The notes under the pieces were generated by a model that saw only the letters and a list, made by a program, of their open reading frames with translations, ran no database searches and was not told the origin of the DNA. 42,729 nt of DNA from an uncultured Pelagibacteraceae bacterium (GTDB taxonomy: Bacteria; Pseudomonadota; Alphaproteobacteria; Pelagibacterales; Pelagibacteraceae), in assembly GCA_902559565.1 (NCBI GenBank), contig CACEIH010000001.1, forward strand, positions 1 to 42,729, read 5' to 3'. The position numbers were made by a program, and so were the translations under genes. Position 1 is the stretch's first letter. Each line of letters starts with the position of its first letter. Below, piece by piece: positions 40,476 to 42,729 of the stretch.

Positions 40476-41375
40476 TTATGAGTAATTTTTAATCCAATGT
40501 TTTGCTATATCAATTCTTTTACAAATCCACACATCTTCAAATTTAAGAACATAGTCTAAAAATTTCTTTAAAGATTGAATTCTACCAGGTCTGCCAACTA
40601 GTCTACAGTGTAGTCCAACTGACATCATTTTGGGATATGTTTTTCCTTCCTCATATAAAGTATCAAAGCTATCTTTTAAATAATTATAAAAATGATCACC
40701 AGTGTTAAATCCTTGGTTTGTTGCAAATCTCATATCATTGTTATCTAAAGTATAAGGGACAATCAGTTGTTTCTTTTTACCTCTATATTCCCAATATGGT
40801 AAGTCATCACTATAACTATCACTATCATATAAAAAACCGCCATCATCAAAAACTAAGTCTCTTGTATTTGGGCTACATCGACCTGTGTACCAACCCAACG
40901 GTCTAGAACCAAAAATATCTTTAATTGTTTTGATTGCAAGTTGCATATGTTTTTTTTCAGCAGATTTTTTTATATTTTGGTAGTCTATCCATCTGTAGCC
41001 ATGTGCAGCAATTTCATAATCACCATTTTTAATTGCATTACATACCTCAGGGTTTTGTTTTAATGCTAACCCTACACCAAAAATTGTTACAGGGATTTTT
41101 TTTTCTTTGAACAATTTATCTAGTCGCCAAAATCCTGCTCTTGAACCATATTCATAAATACTTTCCATGCTTATATGTCTTCCCTTAATTGCTTTAGCGC
41201 CAATAATTTCTGATAAAAAAGTCTCTGAGTATTTATCTCCATTTAATATCGAATTCTCTCCTCCTTCTTCATAATTCAATACTATTTGAAGAGCTAATTT
41301 TGCATTATTAGGCCATGATATTTTTTTTCCTCTGCTACCATAACCAACAAGATCTCTTGAGTTTTTTTTAACCAT
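40476..41375 (-). CDS. puuE: Allantoinase PuuE (polysaccharide-deacetylase-like fold)
   Basis: 'RDLVGYGSRGKKISWPNNAKLALQIVLNYEEGGENSI', 'EIAAHGYRWIDYQNI', 'GWYTGRCSPNTRDLVF'. Confidence 0.93.
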   Translation of the reverse strand: MVKKNSRDLVGYGSRGKKISWPNNAKLALQIVLNYEEGGENSILNGDKYSETFLSEIIGAKAIKGRHISMESIYEYGSRAGFWRLDKLFKEKKIPVTIFGVGLALKQNPEVCNAIKNGDYEIAAHGYRWIDYQNIKKSAEKKHMQLAIKTIKDIFGSRPLGWYTGRCSPNTRDLVFDDGGFLYDSDSYSDDLPYWEYRGKKKQLIVPYTLDNNDMRFATNQGFNTGDHFYNYLKDSFDTLYEEGKTYPKMMSVGLHCRLVGRPGRIQSLKKFLDYVLKFEDVWICKRIDIAKHWIKNYS

Positions 41376-41413
41376 GTATAATTTTAATTAAATTCTGATT
41401 TTTTTATAATTTT

Positions 41414-42604
41414 TTAATCTGAAATAGAATTAGACTTTATACCATTTAAGAAATTTATGCATTTCTTTAATTCACTAAGTTCAATAAATTCATCTACTTT
41501 ATGAGCTTGTTCAATAGAACCAGGACCACATACTACTGTACTAATACCAATTTCTTGAAATAAACCTGCCTCAGTTCCAAATGATACTACTTCTCTGGAA
41601 TTGTCACCAGTTAAACTAGCAACTAATTCACATGCCTCAGATTTTTTTACTCGATCAAATCCCGTAACTTCACCAATAATTTTTTTTGTAATTTTTGAGT
41701 TTTTAAACACTTTTTTCATTTCTGGTAATAGAATTTCATTTGCATATTTATCAATTTGGTCATTTAAAAATTTTCCATCTTCCTTAATAACTGGTCTTGT
41801 TTCCCAATTAATATGACATTTATCTGCAATAACATTATGAGCAATTCCACCAAAAATTCCGCCAACTTGTAAAGTTGAAAAAGGTGGATCAAAAATAGAG
41901 TCTTTTGGTGCTCTTTTTTTCAATTCTTCTCTTAGTTCAAGTAATTTATTTGCATACCTTGTAGCAAATTCAACTGCACTTACACCTTTGTGTGGTGCCG
42001 AGCTATGACCGGCTAAACCTTCAAAATAAGTTGTATATTCATAACAGCCCTTATGAGCATCAATAATTTTCATTTTTGTTGGTTCACCAATTATACAGAT
42101 ACCATTTTGAATATTTCTTTTTTTTAATTCTTCGATTAAAATTGGTGCTCCTATACAAGCTGTTTCTTCATCAAAAGTAAATGAAAAATGTATATCTCTG
42201 TTTAAATTTGTTTTTGCGTAGATTGGAGCAAAAGCCAATGCACAAGCAATAAAACCCTTCATATCACACGAACCTCTACCATAAAGCTTGTCACCTTTAA
42301 TAGTTGCTTTAAATGGATCGGTGCTCCAGCTTTTAGAAACTGGCACTGTATCTGTATGTCCTGATAAAATAATTGGTTTAGTTCCGTTAGTTTTTTTTGC
42401 TTTTAAAGTAGCAAAAAGGTTTACTCTTTTTTTATCCTCATCGAATGTTTTAAAAGATGTCGCTCCAAGTTTATGAAGGTAATCATCGCAATAATTTATT
42501 AAAGCACTGTTATCTTCTCCAGAAATTGTCCTAAAACCTATAAGGTCAGTTAAAATTTTTACTGAATTATTATATAATTCCTCTAAATTAATTTCTGTAC
42601 TCAT
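41414..42604 (-). CDS. M20-family deacylase, ArgE (acetylornithine deacetylase)-like
   Basis: 'LSGHTDTVPVSKSWSTDPFKATIKGDKLYGRGSCDMKGFIACALAF', 'FDEETACIGAP', 'IGEPTKMKIIDAHKG'. Confidence 0.88.
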   Translation of the reverse strand: MSTEINLEELYNNSVKILTDLIGFRTISGEDNSALINYCDDYLHKLGATSFKTFDEDKKRVNLFATLKAKKTNGTKPIILSGHTDTVPVSKSWSTDPFKATIKGDKLYGRGSCDMKGFIACALAFAPIYAKTNLNRDIHFSFTFDEETACIGAPILIEELKKRNIQNGICIIGEPTKMKIIDAHKGCYEYTTYFEGLAGHSSAPHKGVSAVEFATRYANKLLELREELKKRAPKDSIFDPPFSTLQVGGIFGGIAHNVIADKCHINWETRPVIKEDGKFLNDQIDKYANEILLPEMKKVFKNSKITKKIIGEVTGFDRVKKSEACELVASLTGDNSREVVSFGTEAGLFQEIGISTVVCGPGSIEQAHKVDEFIELSELKKCINFLNGIKSNSISD

Positions 42605-42633
42605 AACTAATAATTATTATAAATACTGCCATT

Positions 42634-42729
42634 ATGAAAGAACAAATAACATATGATATTTTTGAAAAAGTTGACATCAGAGTTGGTACCGTAATATCGG
42701 TAAAAAAAAATGAAAAAGCTAGAAAACCC
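42634..42729 (+). CDS. N-terminal fragment of a CsaA-like tRNA-binding domain protein (continues beyond the window)
   Basis: Translation from ATG 42634: MKEQITYDIFEKVDIRVGTVISVKKNEKARKP, with the tRNA-binding/EMAP-like 'DIRVGTV' motif. Confidence 0.75.
   Translation, partial: MKEQITYDIFEKVDIRVGTVISVKKNEKARKP

Overview
This 42.7 kb, AT-rich, gene-dense window is mostly chromosomal. Gene content and streamlining suggest a SAR11/Pelagibacterales-like alphaproteobacterium (inference, not proven).

Left part (1-8.5 kb): a surface-polysaccharide/accessory segment with two glycosyltransferases and three secreted heparin-lyase-I-like proteins around an SOS-type umuDC pair, followed by a GFA protein, a glycerate-kinase-like P-loop protein and a TolC.

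Centre (8.5-20.6 kb): housekeeping genes recA, alaS (split by a frameshift at a T7 run), icd, psd, pssA, rlmE, a CBS-less guaB, guaA and panB.

Right part (20.6-42.6 kb): catabolic gene sets.
(a) A divergent cluster of LLM flavin monooxygenase, DUF1185/AA_synth, alpha/beta hydrolase and ALDH on one side, and a EutA-like Asp/Glu racemase, an ectoine-hydrolase-like (DoeA/EutD) M24 enzyme, a PotABCD-type ABC transporter and a HAD-crotonase fusion on the other. This is the best candidate for an undescribed pathway, probably for a cyclic N-containing compound.
(b) A guanidinobutyrase-like ureohydrolase next to an ALDH.
(c) An allantoin module: NCS1 permease, ureidoglycolate lyase, allantoicase, PuuE allantoinase and an ArgE-like M20 enzyme.

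Regulatory signals visible by eye include a perfect GTTC-N7-GTTC LexA-type box at umuD, a near-match at recA, a promoter/terminator pair bracketing the solute-binding protein gene, and a long-stem inverted repeat upstream of the NCS1 permease.
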